From NCBI RefSeq assembly GCF_900108245.1, contig NZ_FNUY01000018.1:1-64000 (forward strand): a DNA stretch of 64,000 bases. Direction: 5' to 3'. The DNA is from Allobosea lathyri. Its GTDB lineage: Bacteria; Pseudomonadota; Alphaproteobacteria; Rhizobiales; Beijerinckiaceae. The notes under the pieces were generated by a model. The model was not told the DNA's origin. It made no database searches and saw nothing but the letters and a program-made list of their open reading frames with translations. The position numbers were made by a program, and so were the translations under genes. Positions 1 to 7,924 of this stretch are shown one piece after another; within the stretch, counting starts at the first letter, position 1, and each line of letters starts with the position of its first letter.

Positions 1-385
1 AACGAACATGCCCCGGCACGCCGCGCAGGATGAAGAGGTCCGACAAGACGTCAATGACATCGGTGGACTTGAGCTTCCGGTCTATCCGGATCGCGATGCA
101 TTCGCGGGTAAACTCGTCGACCACGTTCAACATGCGGAACTTCCGGCCATCATGGGTGCGATCCTCGACAAAGTCGTAGGACCAGACATGATTGGGATGC
201 TCCGGTCGCAGCCGCATGCAGGATCCATCGTTCAACCATAAGCGGCCTTTCTTCGGTTGCTTTGCAGGCACCTTGAGCCCTTCGCACCGCCAGATCCTCT
301 CGACACGTTTGACGTTCACGGCCCAACCTGACGAACGCAGCATCGCTGCGATCCGGCGATAGCCATAGTAGCCGATGAAAGTGTC
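1..385 (-). mobile_element. IS3-family insertion sequence fragment (OrfB part)
   Basis: The conceptual protein carries the HTH_21 and rve integrase-core motifs of IS3 OrfB: YGYRRI, RVERIWR, GLKVP, WLNDGSC, then WSYDF, where the D is the first residue of the DDE triad, and DEFTREC. The fragment runs off the window on the left. No terminal inverted repeat or OrfA is visible on the right, so this is a 5'-truncated copy. The right boundary is set from where transposase similarity begins and is approximate. Confidence 0.75.
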
Positions 386-580
386 GGGCGGCTCGTCGGT
401 GATGATCTGCATCACCGCGATCGAGACCTTCACCCTGGCCTTCGGGTGGACCCACTTCGACCAGATCGCCCAGACAAACCCGGACAGGGACACCGCGAAC
501 GAAAACAGCGAGACGATCAGGGCCCAGTCAGCCGTCGTCATCGCGGTCGCCACTGCCGCGGGATTAGCCGTCCCAGCCAT
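1..580 (-). pseudogene. Chimeric frame: membrane-anchored N-terminus joined in frame to IS3 transposase
   Basis: Reading the minus strand from an ATG at 580, the frame stays open to the window edge. Residues 1-60 look like a small membrane protein: a hydrophobic segment (LIVSLFSFAVSLSGFVWAIW, about residues 20-39) followed by a basic juxtamembrane stretch. From about residue 66 (YYGYRRIAAML) it becomes a typical IS3-family OrfB transposase with RVERIWR, LWLNDGSC, HVWSYDFVEDRT and DEFTREC. The switch needs no frameshift. I read this as an IS insertion or deletion that truncated a host gene and fused it to the transposase. A second ATG at 541 (MTTADWAL) could be the true start. The left end is not visible, so the length of the chimera is unknown. 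Confidence 0.6.
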
Positions 581-727
581 TCCGATTAGCCCCCATCGCC
601 TGGCTAGAGCATGCCCCGCCAGCAGCGAAAAAACGAATCGCTATCATAAGGAGCTGGGCCGCATCTCCCACGCTCTAACCTGCTTGAGGAGGCTGCATGA
701 AGGCAACGCGGCCTGGCCCCGCGACGT

Positions 728-1843
728 TCACGCTATGCAGTTCTGTCCCGCCAAGCGTACGCTCTGCTCGAAGCCTTGGTTGTTGAAGCCATAGAGGCTG
801 TAGATGTCGCGGATGGTGCCGACTACTCCGAACGGGCTCATCGTGGCGCGCGCATCAGTAGCAGCCAATTCACCCGTCCATGGACCGGAGATGGTCAGCA
901 GGTCGCCTTTGACCTCCAGCTTGATGTCCTTGCGAAGGATCGTCTTCCCCGCGACGTGGATATCCTCGAAATTGGCGGTGTCCTTCACGAAATCGGTGCT
1001 GTAAGGCGCTCCGCGTGCAGTCAGCGTGAACCGGGTGTCCTTCGCACGGCAGAAGATCGTTAGCTGCTTGCGAGCATCCTTCGACCGGGCAAACGCGACG
1101 ACCCCCTTGCCGTAGGCCTCAATCTGCCATTTTTCGAATGCGTTCGGAGCGAACGCGATGTTGGCCCGACGGATCTCCTCGATCGTCAACCACTTCATTT
1201 CGTCGGCCTTTTTCTCGTTCATCATCTCGATGATCGAGGGGGCGATGCCCATCGAGATGAAGTGCGTCAGGACCAAGCTGAGCGCTTTCTGAGGCATGGA
1301 GAAGTTTTGCGTCAGGTCTTCGATCGAGACCGGCTTGTCACCGTAGAGCCGGACGAAATCGACACCCATTTGATGGACACCGACACGGCTGCCTTCGCTC
1401 GCATCCCTCTCGATCCCGCCAGCCAATGCGAAGACGCATGCGCTCGCACAGATACCGGGTGAAGGTTCAGAGAAGTTGGCCGTCTTGACTGTCTTCGACA
1501 CCGCAGTCCGAAAGCCGTTCTTCCGGATGATCTCGCCTAACCGGATGCCGCCGATGACGTTGCCGCCGCCCGAATTCAGAACAATGCGCTGCCGCTTCCA
1601 GATCGTGGCTGTCTTCAGGAATTCCTCGAACTTCGCTGGGGTCTCGTCGGTGATCTCGCCGTCCGCGTAGATCCACGTGCTCTCGGCATCGACACGCGTC
1701 GCGCCGTTGAAATGCTCGGAGAACTCCATCGCCGACGCAGTTCCGCAGCCCATGACCGCCAGGGTCGCGCCGACGACGATTTTCAGGATGCGGAGCCGAC
1801 GTTCGAATGATCTGGGCACGGGAGGTATACCGGTCCTCTGCAT
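728..1843 (-). CDS. Secreted ClpP-like/COG3904-type protein
   Basis: This 371-residue protein starts with a basic n-region and a hydrophobic stretch (ILKIVVGATLAVMG) ending in an AxA-type site (TASA), so export is likely. The body has the layout of periplasmic proteins resembling ClpP/SDH proteases: a beta strand (RIVLNSGGGNVIGG) followed by the ICASACVFALAGG block, where the SxC motif sits at the place of the nucleophile elbow, then VGVHQMG. Proteins of this class are poorly characterised and protease activity is unproven. No operon partner is visible. A start further inside, nearer the signal sequence, is possible. Confidence 0.7.
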   Translation of the reverse strand: MQRTGIPPVPRSFERRLRILKIVVGATLAVMGCGTASAMEFSEHFNGATRVDAESTWIYADGEITDETPAKFEEFLKTATIWKRQRIVLNSGGGNVIGGIRLGEIIRKNGFRTAVSKTVKTANFSEPSPGICASACVFALAGGIERDASEGSRVGVHQMGVDFVRLYGDKPVSIEDLTQNFSMPQKALSLVLTHFISMGIAPSIIEMMNEKKADEMKWLTIEEIRRANIAFAPNAFEKWQIEAYGKGVVAFARSKDARKQLTIFCRAKDTRFTLTARGAPYSTDFVKDTANFEDIHVAGKTILRKDIKLEVKGDLLTISGPWTGELAATDARATMSPFGVVGTIRDIYSLYGFNNQGFEQSVRLAGQNCIA

Positions 1844-2528
1844 AAGCGATGGTCACTCTCCGAATGGCAAAACCAGGGCATGTGCGCCGATGGCACCGCT
1901 GACGTAGGGTGGCCGGCCGTCACATCCGCGTACCACAGCCCGAGCCGCTATCAAAAACTGACTTACGTCTATGGCCGATCTGTCGTGCGGGATGGGGGAA
2001 GTCTCCCTGCGCGCAGACCACTGGACCCGGGTCACGGCGCTAGGTGAGGCATGGGCACCACCGGAGAACGCCGCCGCCGTTCGGTCTGCCAAACACATCG
2101 GACGCGCAGAGGCAAAGGCGGCTTAGGCCAAGGCAGCCAAGGCAGTAGCTTGACAAACTTCACGGCGTCGTCCCGGAGAACATCGGGCCTCCCCAAAATT
2201 AGATATGTAGGCCCCTGCATGACCTAGGACAGTAGGCCCTCGCAAGGGCCTTAGACTGATCCGGTTTAGGCCCCATAGGGGGCCTGGCTCAGCCCCTTGT
2301 CGGGGCCTGGCTTTCTGAATTTCATACTACGGGCACGGAATTCTGCACTTCCGCTATTCCCACTGCAGGTGCGAAGGCCTGCTGTCGGATGTGGGCCTTA
2401 GTCCCGTTGCCAAAAAACGGAATGCTTCAGAAACGGTGCTGTGGCTATCCCGTGGCTATTCCCAGAGCAGGCCCAAGCCACCAAAACACGAACAGAAACA
2501 GAAACACCAATAACATCAGAGAGTTAAA
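1844..2528. other. Intergenic region between the ClpP-like gene and tRNA-Arg
   Basis: I see no convincing coding sequence here; short open frames lack family motifs and good ribosome binding sites. The main structure is a run of three GC-rich hairpins between 2235 and 2306, listed separately. The part next to the tRNA (2440-2528) is A-rich and lies downstream of the tRNA 3' end. Confidence 0.5.
2235..2306. repeat. Three consecutive GC-rich hairpins
   Basis: Three stem-loops follow each other: GGCCCT/AGGGCC at 2235-2250, GGCCCC/GGGGCC at 2269-2284 and GCCCC/GGGGC at 2292-2306. The word GCCTGGCT occurs twice around the third. No U-run follows, so these are not classical intrinsic terminators. 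Confidence 0.6.
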
Positions 2529-2605
2529 TGGCGCGCCCGACACGATTCGAACGTGTGACCTTTGCCTTCGGAGGGCAACGCTCTATCCAGCTGAGCTACG
2601 GGCGC
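2529..2605 (-). tRNA. tRNA-Arg (anticodon CCG)
   Basis: The minus strand folds as a full cloverleaf. The acceptor stem is GCGCCCG/CGGGCGC and the D-arm is GCTC-AGCTGGATA-GAGC. The anticodon arm is TTGCC-CTCCGAA-GGCAA, giving anticodon CCG, which reads CGG (Arg). The T-arm is ACACG-TTCGAAT-CGTGT. The gene ends with G and an encoded CCA. Its 5' half (from the anticodon loop) and upstream region are duplicated at 31290-31388, so this is the integration target of the neighbouring island. Confidence 0.95.
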
Positions 2606-2664
2606 AATCCGTGGGAGGTGGATAGCTGATTGCCGGACGCTCGGCAACAAGCGTTTGGATGAAG
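2566..2664. repeat. Left copy of the 99-bp island direct repeat
   Basis: It begins at CTTCGGAGGG inside the tRNA-Arg anticodon arm, covers the tRNA 5' half and about 59 bp upstream of the tRNA, and ends at GATGAAG. It is identical to 31290-31388. At this copy the tRNA is complete. Confidence 0.9.
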
Positions 2665-2680
2665 GAGCAAGGGCCGAGGC

Positions 2681-2717
2681 GGCAACGGTCACACGTTCGT
2701 ATCGTGTCGGGCGCGCC
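2681..2717 (+). repeat. Inverted copy of the tRNA-Arg 3' half
   Basis: The plus strand here matches 35 of 37 nt of the 3' half of the neighbouring tRNA-Arg: the 3' strand of the anticodon stem, the variable loop, the T-arm and the acceptor strand. The tRNA itself is on the minus strand, so this copy is inverted. One difference falls in the T-loop (TTCGTAT instead of TTCGAAT). It is too short to be a tRNA gene. Confidence 0.8.
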
Positions 2718-2735
2718 GCGGTTGTGGCGGGGCAG

Positions 2736-3311
2736 CTATAAGACCGTCGGCTGTGAGGGATCCTCCGTATCGCTTGAGCTCTGCGACCAGGCGAGTAGCT
2801 CGATCCCGGCTGCGACGTATGCGGCGCGAGGATCTGGGCGGCCTCTCCTGCGCAGCACCTTGTCTTCGCTTTTGAGGATCCAGGCTATTTCGGCGCGCAT
2901 AAGGATCGGAGCGATTGTCGACGGCATTGGGTTTTCTAGCGCCACCAATGCCTGCACGATGTCACTAACGGGGACAACGTGCTCCCAATGAAAGATCTCA
3001 CGCGTGGGATCCTTCATGGCGGCTCGCTGATGCCCCCAGTGAAATTTGGATAGATCACCCAGCTCCAGTTCATCGGCGCGAGCTTGAGCGGCACGTGATA
3101 CACCGGGCACCACATACCTTTCGAGATCCCGTGCCATCCAACGAAGCATCGCAGCGAGCGTGCCACGGACGTCAGCTGGTGCGGATTTGTATTGCCGAAG
3201 CAGACCGATGATAGCCTCGGCGATCAAGGGCACAGCCTCCGCAAGGCTCGACCGTGCTGTTGACTCAGGCACGAGCTCGTCCGTCGGCTGGGGTATGTCT
3301 CGTAGCGTCAT
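2736..3311 (-). CDS. Unknown protein, fourth gene of the type I R-M operon
   Basis: This 191-residue protein overlaps the hsdR stop by 4 nt (ATGA), so it is most likely translated with hsdR from the hsdM-hsdS-hsdR transcript. I do not recognise the family. It is mostly helical in appearance, with a central HWEHVVPVSDI segment. The EHxxP core resembles the start of some HNH-nuclease motifs, but the later His/Asn residues are not clear. The C-terminal half has WILKSEDKVLRRRGRPDPRA. A role as accessory nuclease, inhibitor or regulator of the R-M system is possible, but only the operon position supports it. Confidence 0.75.
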   Translation of the reverse strand: MTLRDIPQPTDELVPESTARSSLAEAVPLIAEAIIGLLRQYKSAPADVRGTLAAMLRWMARDLERYVVPGVSRAAQARADELELGDLSKFHWGHQRAAMKDPTREIFHWEHVVPVSDIVQALVALENPMPSTIAPILMRAEIAWILKSEDKVLRRRGRPDPRAAYVAAGIELLAWSQSSSDTEDPSQPTVL

Positions 3312-6300
3312 GCAACCGCACTCTCGTTCAGCTCACGAATCGTCGAGAAGAGCTTCCCGACCCTCGGCTCGTCAAATACCTGCTCCGGCCCCGTCGGCGC
3401 CAGGTCGATGAAGGGCCGCGCGTAGAGCAGACTGGGGTCCATCGTGCCCTGGTGGGTCAGATGCTCGATGATCATGCCGATGAACTCGATCTGAGCGGCT
3501 GTCGCGGTGCCGGGCGCAATGAACTCGCTGAAGGCTGCGCTGACGGCCTGCGGGTCGAGCCCGACCAGCGAGCGCACGAAGCGGCCGAAGCCCTGGCTTG
3601 TTTCCCTGGCACGCGTGATGTCGGCCGCGTCGCCGATCCCGGCGTCGAGCAGCATCTTTTCGAGCTCGGCCAGGTCCGTCGGCGTCAGCGGGCGTCCATG
3701 GCGGACCTTGTGCAGCACGATGTGGTCCTCGTGCTTCCTAAGGAAGTGGCGCGCCTTGGCCTTAAAGCGTGCGAAGTCGGCCTCGCCGACCTGGGGCAGC
3801 TCGAGCTCGACGCCCTCGCCGATCTCATCGGCGAAGTCCGAATAGACGATCGCCTTCTTGCCCTTCTCGACGTGCTGGACGAGATCGCGCAGGCGCAGCC
3901 GGACCAGCTCCAGCAGCGGGACCGTGACGCCTTCCCACCACAGATCGGTCTGGATCTCCTCGATCAGCATCGCTTGCTGGGCGATCGCCGGGATGCCGGT
4001 CTGCTCCTCCAGCGCCGAGGCGATCTCGATCAGCTGTTTGCGCAGGTCGGGGAAGCGCTTGGAGCCGCGCAGAAGCGCCAGCTCCAGCGAGAACATCAGC
4101 AGGTCGAAGCGCTTGGCTTCCTCGGTGCCCAGGCGCTGCGACGACGGCAGGGGCGCGATTTCGGATAGCAGTTCCTGACGCTTGTGCTCGTCGAGCGCGC
4201 CCCAAGCTTCTGGAGCGCTGTAGGCCTCCACGGCGCGCCGGTTCTGCCTGACGATGAAGTTGTCCCGGTTGAGACCGGCGACCATGCCCTGCAGCGTCCT
4301 GAGCGCGTCGGCGCGGATCTCGGCCGCGCTCGGGGACCCGCCGCCCTGAGCCTCGTAAGAGGCCTGTTCACCGCTCTCCAGGCCGGGCGGCCGCTCGCCA
4401 GCTTTGCCATCGAGCGCCATGACCAGGTCCAGCCGGGCCGCGAACAGGCGTTCCGACAGCGTCTTGGCCGTGCTCGCCTCCTTGAGCTCTGGGTTGGCGC
4501 CGAAGAATTCCAGGTTCTGGCAGTAGTCGAAGACGCGGAAGAACTCCTTGTCCTGGCCCGGACCGAACAGATCGGGGCAGAGCCGCGTGCCGCGGCCCAT
4601 CATCTGCCAGAACTTCGTCTTGGAGCGCACCTGCTTGAAGAAGACCAAGTTGACCACCTCGGGCACGTCGATGCCGGTGTCGAGCATGTCGACCGAGATC
4701 GCGATGTGCGGCGCACTCGACTGCTTGGAGAAGTCGTCGATCAGGGTCTGGGCATAGGGGCCGCTGTTGTAGGTGATGATGCGCGCGAAATGGCCGGCAT
4801 GGTTCGGATAGGCCAGGTCAAAGCGCTGCGAGATGAAGTCGGCATGAGCCTGATTCTTGGCGAAGATGATGGTCTTGCCGAGCCTGTCGCCACCCTCGAC
4901 CTTGATGCCGTTGGTCATCAGATGGGCAATGACCAGATCCACCGTGTCGATATTGAACAGCCGCTTGTTGACCTCGGCCGCCTCGACTGAGTCGGGGATC
5001 TCCTCCTCGCCCCATTCCAGGCTGTCCCATTGGTCCTTCTCGTCTTCGCTGAGGTCGTCATAGCGCAGGCCGGAGCGCACGATTTTGAGCGGCACCGAGA
5101 TCGCCACAGGCGGCACGAGATGCCCGTCGGCGACCGCCTCGTCTAATGAATAGGCATCCGTGGGAACACCGTCCTCGAGGTCGAACAGCGAATAGGTATT
5201 GTGGTCGATCTCATCCTTGGGTGTCGCGGTCAGCCCGACCAAGAATGAATCGAAATAGGCGAAGATCGCGCGGAAGCGTTGGTAAACCGAGCGATGCGCC
5301 TCGTCGATGACGATCAGGTCGAAATGGCCCGGCCCGAACTTGGCCTTGCCGTCCTGCTTCCCGTCGATGAGGTTCATCATCGTCGGATAAGTCGAGAGGA
5401 AAACGCGGCCCTCACTCGTCCGCTCGGTGACGAGGTTAACCGGCGCGGAATCCGGCAGATGCGCCTTGAAGGCTCCCGTCGCCTGGTTCACCAGCGCGAC
5501 GCGGTCGGCCAGGAAGAGCACGCGTTTGACCCAGCCAGCGCGCATCAGGAGATCCACCAGCGCGATGACCGTGCGGGTCTTGCCGGAACCGGTCGCCATC
5601 ACGAGCAGCGCCTTGCGCTCGTGGTCCTGCTCGAAGCTCTTGGCGATCGCGCGGATGGCCCGGTGCTGATAGTGCCGCTCGACGATCTTGCGGTTGATCG
5701 GCTCGAATCCGAGCGCCTTGCGGCTGCCGCGGCGCTGGATCGCCAGCTCCAGCTCATCACGCTTGTAGAAGCCGCCGATCTGGCGCGGTGGATAGCGCGT
5801 GTCGTCCCAGATCCAGTGCTCGTAGCCGTTGGAATAGAAGATCACAGGCCGCTGGCCGAAGCGCGCCTCCAGGCAATCGGCATAGAGCTTAGCCTGCTGC
5901 TGGCCCTTGCGCGCATCGTGCCGGCTGCGCTTGGCCTCGACCAGACCGAGCGGCTTGCCGTCCGCGCCCCAGAGCACATAGTCGACGAAGCCAACGCCTT
6001 CCGCATTCGGCATGCCCTCGACGCGAAACTCGATGTCGTCGGTGCGGTCGAGCGCCCAGCCGGCCTCGCGCAAAAGCAAGTCGATATAGCGGTCGCGGGT
6101 CTGCGCCTCGTTGTAGTCGTGGTCGTCGGGCCTGGCATCCGCGGCCTTGCGCGCGGCGCCGACCTCGGTCCGCAGCCGCCTGAGCTCGGCGTCCAGGCTC
6201 TCGCGGTCGGCGAGCAGCCGCGTCAGCTCGCCATTCCTAGCGTCGAGCTCGGCCTGCTGCGCCTTGATGTGGGCGAAGCTCTTCTTGAGGATGTCGTCGC

Positions 6301-6727
6301 GACGCGAAAGCAGCGACGCGTCGAACGTCAGGCCGTCCACAGGCTTGGCGTCCCGCGCATAGGTGCGCGCCAACCAGAAGCAAACATGGAAGAGCTCCTG
6401 CACCGCGCCAACCGCATCGGCTGGGCGGATCGTCTTCTCCTCATGCACAGCGCGGTTGCGCAGCGAATTGATGTATTTTGCCTTGGCGAACACCGCCTCG
6501 CCGGCGGCGCGGCGGAAGCTCGGCTCGTGCAGCAGCGCCGCGATGTTGTCCTGATAAGGCAGCTTCAGCCCGGGATCATTGCGGAACGCCCATTTCACCC
6601 CCACCTCGACCGCCTTGCCGGCGAAGAAGGCTGCCGCTGTCGGCGAGACGCCCGCCTGCCTCTCAGCCTCCAGCGCCGCCTCGTGCACAGCGGGGAATTC
6701 GGCGGCGAGGAAAGCGAAGTTGGACAT
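3308..6727 (-). CDS. hsdR: Type I restriction enzyme, R subunit
   Basis: This 1139-residue subunit translocates and cuts DNA in a type I restriction complex. Residues 1-125 resemble a DUF4145/HEPN-like N-terminal domain (SLRNRAVHEEKTI). A coiled coil lies at about 150-200. The PD-(D/E)xK nuclease follows, with VDYVLWG near 248 and VEAKRS near 263. The SF2 helicase has Walker A MATGSGKT (377-384), DEAH (VIDEAHRS) and GLTATP. The C-terminal part resembles the EcoEI-type R domain. Downstream of hsdS by 6 nt and overlapping the unknown fourth gene. The arrangement and extra N-terminal domain fit the EcoA/EcoE-like branch. It appears intact. Confidence 0.95.
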   Translation of the reverse strand: MSNFAFLAAEFPAVHEAALEAERQAGVSPTAAAFFAGKAVEVGVKWAFRNDPGLKLPYQDNIAALLHEPSFRRAAGEAVFAKAKYINSLRNRAVHEEKTIRPADAVGAVQELFHVCFWLARTYARDAKPVDGLTFDASLLSRRDDILKKSFAHIKAQQAELDARNGELTRLLADRESLDAELRRLRTEVGAARKAADARPDDHDYNEAQTRDRYIDLLLREAGWALDRTDDIEFRVEGMPNAEGVGFVDYVLWGADGKPLGLVEAKRSRHDARKGQQQAKLYADCLEARFGQRPVIFYSNGYEHWIWDDTRYPPRQIGGFYKRDELELAIQRRGSRKALGFEPINRKIVERHYQHRAIRAIAKSFEQDHERKALLVMATGSGKTRTVIALVDLLMRAGWVKRVLFLADRVALVNQATGAFKAHLPDSAPVNLVTERTSEGRVFLSTYPTMMNLIDGKQDGKAKFGPGHFDLIVIDEAHRSVYQRFRAIFAYFDSFLVGLTATPKDEIDHNTYSLFDLEDGVPTDAYSLDEAVADGHLVPPVAISVPLKIVRSGLRYDDLSEDEKDQWDSLEWGEEEIPDSVEAAEVNKRLFNIDTVDLVIAHLMTNGIKVEGGDRLGKTIIFAKNQAHADFISQRFDLAYPNHAGHFARIITYNSGPYAQTLIDDFSKQSSAPHIAISVDMLDTGIDVPEVVNLVFFKQVRSKTKFWQMMGRGTRLCPDLFGPGQDKEFFRVFDYCQNLEFFGANPELKEASTAKTLSERLFAARLDLVMALDGKAGERPPGLESGEQASYEAQGGGSPSAAEIRADALRTLQGMVAGLNRDNFIVRQNRRAVEAYSAPEAWGALDEHKRQELLSEIAPLPSSQRLGTEEAKRFDLLMFSLELALLRGSKRFPDLRKQLIEIASALEEQTGIPAIAQQAMLIEEIQTDLWWEGVTVPLLELVRLRLRDLVQHVEKGKKAIVYSDFADEIGEGVELELPQVGEADFARFKAKARHFLRKHEDHIVLHKVRHGRPLTPTDLAELEKMLLDAGIGDAADITRARETSQGFGRFVRSLVGLDPQAVSAAFSEFIAPGTATAAQIEFIGMIIEHLTHQGTMDPSLLYARPFIDLAPTGPEQVFDEPRVGKLFSTIRELNESAVA

Positions 6728-6733
6728 GGCGCC

Positions 6734-7924
6734 TCAGAGCTGGCCGGTGAAGGCGCGATGCTGGAGGGAGGAGAAGAGGCCTGCGCAATGTGCCTCTGAA
6801 GCTTCGGCCATCACGCTTTGAACGGCTATCATTTCAAGCTTCTCCACGAACTGACGCTGTAGCCGCAACGGGGGCAAACGTAGTGCGAGTGACTTTATGA
6901 TGCCCATATTCAGCCCAGGCATAACAGCCCCTTTTGCCTGCACGCCAAGTTGCCTCTTAATATCAGGATGACAGAGAAATGCCGCATGCAGAAACTCGGG
7001 CAAGCATCTGGTCTTATCGAGAGTGATACAACATAGGTGCTTCGTATTGATCGAAGTAGGAACGTCTTCGGGGATGATCGCACATCTCCCACACGTTCCC
7101 ATGATTGTGATTATCAGATCACCTGGATATACTTGGTAACGGCGCAGCGTCTTAAATTTTTCTTCGGTTATAAATCGGCGCTCGGCCCAACGAAATTCAT
7201 TCGATACCGCGTTGTCGATACCAATAACCGCGACCCCTTCCGAAACGAACTCGGAATGTAGCAACTGGCTGCCGAAAGGCCCGGTGCGCATGTCTTTAGC
7301 CAAGTCACCGACCGTCACAGTCGGCCATGAGCCCTCTTCGGCGATCACGAACGTATCTCGGAAAAGAGCTTCGCCAAGGTTGCGGAGCAGTTTGAGCACG
7401 CGTTTGCGCTTGCGGCGCATCGCATCCGCGTTGTCCAGGATCGCCGCGACCCGCCGCTGTTCGTCGAACGGGGGGAGCGGGATTTCGAGTGATGCCAGTT
7501 GATCTTTGGTGATGGACGCCTGGTTGACCCAGCTCCGGCACATGGCGGCAAATCTGCCGTGCGCAAACTCTCTTTGCAGCCAGCGCGACAAATAGGTCGG
7601 ATCGACCGTGTCACGCTTGGAACGCAGTCTAAGGAAGTGGTTGCTGAACGTGACGGGCTCGTCGAAGCCGCAGAAAAGAGCGGTCTTGCCAACAAGATCC
7701 GGGCTGTTTGTTGCGTTGAAAAGAATGTCACCTGGCTCGATTAGCAAGTCCTTCCGGGCCTTGGACCGCGGAACACGTCGCAACTTGCTCCAATTGAGCT
7801 CGCCGCTTCGTTCCACATTGTTCATGCGGAACTGGACGACCCCCTCTGGATCATCCCCGCCGCTTGCGAACCCACTACGGAGATCAGCTACGATTTCTCC
7901 AATGGCGACCGCCGGCCAGCTCAC
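6734..7924 (-). CDS. hsdS: Type I restriction-modification specificity subunit
   Basis: This 396-residue protein recognises the bipartite DNA target for HsdM and HsdR. It has two target-recognition domains (about 1-150 and 200-355), each followed by a conserved helical region: PPFDEQRRVAAILDNADAMR after the first and PPLRLQRQFVEKLEMI after the second. The first TRD has the usual GDILFNATNS pattern and the second GDLIITIMGT. It overlaps hsdM by 4 nt. Base composition in the second TRD (around 6950-7250) is more AT-rich than the flanking genes, as expected for a fast-exchanging recognition domain. Confidence 0.95.
   Translation of the reverse strand: MSWPAVAIGEIVADLRSGFASGGDDPEGVVQFRMNNVERSGELNWSKLRRVPRSKARKDLLIEPGDILFNATNSPDLVGKTALFCGFDEPVTFSNHFLRLRSKRDTVDPTYLSRWLQREFAHGRFAAMCRSWVNQASITKDQLASLEIPLPPFDEQRRVAAILDNADAMRRKRKRVLKLLRNLGEALFRDTFVIAEEGSWPTVTVGDLAKDMRTGPFGSQLLHSEFVSEGVAVIGIDNAVSNEFRWAERRFITEEKFKTLRRYQVYPGDLIITIMGTCGRCAIIPEDVPTSINTKHLCCITLDKTRCLPEFLHAAFLCHPDIKRQLGVQAKGAVMPGLNMGIIKSLALRLPPLRLQRQFVEKLEMIAVQSVMAEASEAHCAGLFSSLQHRAFTGQL

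Noticed and set aside
375-794. Plus-strand 139-residue open frame
   Set aside because: It lies antisense to the chimeric frame and has no family motifs; the minus strand has clear transposase motifs.
3254-4168. Long plus-strand open frame over hsdR
   Set aside because: It is the antisense shadow of hsdR; composition is Arg/Leu-rich without any domain.
5279-6799. 506-residue plus-strand open frame
   Set aside because: It is antisense to the N-terminal half of hsdR. High GC creates long antisense frames; no motifs or ribosome site support it.
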